64,000 bases of DNA from Pseudomonas sp. MWU13-2100 (GTDB lineage Bacteria > Pseudomonadota > Gammaproteobacteria > Pseudomonadales > Pseudomonadaceae): assembly GCF_023242365.1 (NCBI RefSeq), contig NZ_JALLIX010000018.1, forward strand, positions 50,003 through 114,002, in the 5' to 3' direction. How positions within the stretch are numbered: position 1 is the first letter of the stretch; each line of letters opens with the position of its first letter. The position numbers and the translations under genes were made by a program. Shown piece by piece: positions 62,872 to 64,000 of this stretch. The notes under the pieces are model-generated. The model made no database searches. It was not told the DNA's origin and saw only the letters and a program-made list of their open reading frames with translations.

Positions 62872-63582
62872 TTATGGTTGCGGCAGGACCTCGATCACCC
62901 CATCGGCATTCATGTTGACCTGTGCCTTGCCGGCTTCCACGTCCGGCGTCGGCGCGGCCTCCATGGCCGCGGCTTTCATCATCACGCCACGTGGGAACGG
63001 CTGTGGATAACCGCTGCTGTTGAGGTTCAGGTTGACGATCTTGTAGCCCTTGCCGCCCAGGGCCTCGGTGGCCAGTTGGGCGCGGGCCTTGAACGCCGCG
63101 ACGGCCTCCTTGAGCAGGGCATCCTCGCTGGTCTTGCGGGTGGCGGAGGAGATGGCGAAGTCCATGCTTTCCATTTTCAGGTCCTGCATCAGTTCGCCGG
63201 TCAGCTTGGACAGCGCGGCAAAGTCGGCGCTTTCCAGGCGCAGCTCGGCGCGCTCACGCCAGCCGGTGATCTTCTGGGTCTTGTTGTCGTAGATCGGGTA
63301 GCTGTTGCGACTGCCCTGGCGCAGGTTGATCTCCTTGACCGCCTTGGCCTGGCCCAGCGCCTTGTTCATGGTGGTGGTGATATCGGCGGCGAGCTTGGCC
63401 GGATCGCTGTTCTGCGCCTCGGTGTAGAGGGTCACGATCATCAGGTCGCGGGCCACTTCCTGGCTGGCTTCGGCGCGCAGGGAAATCTGGTTGTAACGCG
63501 GCTCGTCGGCGGCCAGGGCCGGCAGGCTGGTCAGGGTACCGAGGCTGAGGGCGAGCAGGGCGGCGCGGCGAGTGAAGTGCAT
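62872..63582 (-). CDS. Periplasmic SIMPL-domain protein (DUF541)
   Basis: 236 residues with a signal peptide (MHFTRRAALLALSLGTLTSLPALA|ADEP). The SIMPL (DUF541) domain fills the rest: RYNQISLRAEASQEVARDLMIVTLYTEAQ, GWRERAELRLESADFAALSKL and KGYKIVNLNLNSSG. Family members form ring-like oligomers in the periplasm and are often linked to oxidative stress or membrane proteins; no exact function. The P. aeruginosa homologue follows the dpp cluster as here. Confidence 0.88.
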   Translation of the reverse strand: MHFTRRAALLALSLGTLTSLPALAADEPRYNQISLRAEASQEVARDLMIVTLYTEAQNSDPAKLAADITTTMNKALGQAKAVKEINLRQGSRNSYPIYDNKTQKITGWRERAELRLESADFAALSKLTGELMQDLKMESMDFAISSATRKTSEDALLKEAVAAFKARAQLATEALGGKGYKIVNLNLNSSGYPQPFPRGVMMKAAAMEAAPTPDVEAGKAQVNMNADGVIEVLPQP

Positions 63583-63763
63583 ATAGAGCTCCTTGAGGTT
63601 TGGTGCGCGGCTGGTGTCGGGCAGTCCCGCGTGCAGGCATCAGACTACGCCGGGATTGTCCGGTTCGCGTTGTTACAACTTCAATACATATAGCGTAGGT
63701 TGTAGAGGCTGTGTGGCGATCAGGTTGACTTCCATACTGATCACTCCAGGTCGACCCCGACCC

Positions 63764-63790
63764 CTGTGGGAGCCGAGCTTGCTCGCGAAG
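63764..63790. repeat. Single REP unit
   Basis: CTGTGGGAGCCGAGCTTGCT followed by CGCGAAG, a REP core without an evident partner. Confidence 0.65.
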
Positions 63791-63957
63791 AGGCTCTGAA
63801 GATCGCCAGAAACTTCACGGTCACGCCACGTTCAGATGTTGTCGTATTTTCAGATCGGTACTTTCAGCGACTTATGGAGATTGCTCCTACATTTTTAGTC
63901 AGGTTTTCCCCTTGAAACCTGATCCTTCTCCATGTTTCGATGCGCGCCCCTACTCGC

Positions 63958-64000
63958 ATGGAACGCGTGTTAATGAGCGACACCCTTTGGGCCGCCCGGT
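63958..64000 (+). CDS. Possible 5' end of a gene cut by the window
   Basis: An open frame from the ATG at 63958 (M-E-R-V-L-M-S-D-T-L-W-A-A-R) or from the in-frame ATG at 63973 runs to the last base. GGAAC stands before the second ATG. Too short to identify. Confidence 0.3.
   Translation, partial: MERVLMSDTLWAAR

Larger units (their letters stand above)
63583..64000. other. Intergenic region at the right end of the window
   Basis: About 375 bases without a certain gene. A single REP unit lies at 63764-63790. A possible gene start is at 63958 (see below). Confidence 0.5.

Noticed and set aside
1..64000. CRISPR arrays, phage genes or a replication origin
   Set aside because: No regularly spaced repeats, phage structural genes, cas genes or DnaA-box clusters were seen. 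The recurring palindromes are REP elements.

Overview
The window looks like a chromosomal segment of a Pseudomonas of the fluorescens type. It is GC-rich and carries many copies of the short palindromic REP repeat typical of that group. From memory, its gene order follows the P. aeruginosa region from clpB back to the dpp cluster: clpB, ndh, yacG-coaE-pilDCBA, nadC, ampDE, a chemoreceptor, piuA/piuC, speC and dpp/opdP. No database search was run; names rest on recognised protein motifs, lengths and gene order.

Layout. 1-3019: the 3' part of clpB, a REP pair and a tRNA cluster (Asn, Pro, Lys, Pro). 3136-7308: ndh, small conserved genes, an ECF-type membrane protein, yacG and coaE. 7305-13359: the type IV pilus block pilD-pilC-pilB, then an AT-rich pilA with a sigma-54 promoter, an O-antigen-ligase-like pilin glycosyltransferase candidate and tRNA-Thr. 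13458-15885: a small accessory patch with a zeta-type toxin kinase split by an IS1111-type insertion sequence, and a 59-residue ORF behind it. 16051-18041: alkylation repair (Ada-AlkA fusion plus Ogt). 18050-25416: nadC, a DUF1631 protein, ampD-ampE and a chemoreceptor.

25677-33420: the fructose module (tatD-like gene, cra/fruR, and fruB-fruK-fruA with a Cra operator). 33493-35034: a Tat-exported PhoD phosphatase with a Pho box. 35347-42004: an iron module made of a PepSY-flavoreductase, the TonB receptor piuA, piuC and a Sel1 protein. 42012-43672: a HicB remnant and speC. 44010-47457: an osmoprotectant ABC transporter. 47797-49918: prfC and a small acidic exported protein. 50033-62634: a dipeptide uptake cluster (dppF, dppD, dppC, dppB, four substrate-binding proteins and an OprD-family porin), all on the minus strand. 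62872-63582: a SIMPL-domain protein.

Most genes are core. The parts most worth a second look are the pilA-to-tRNA-Thr cassette and its start-codon puzzle, the IS1111-type element with about 400 non-coding bases likely to hold its guide RNA, the interrupted zeta toxin and its small neighbour, a ten-G tract inside piuA, and several regulatory hairpins (phoD leader, speC leader, dpp intergenic regions).
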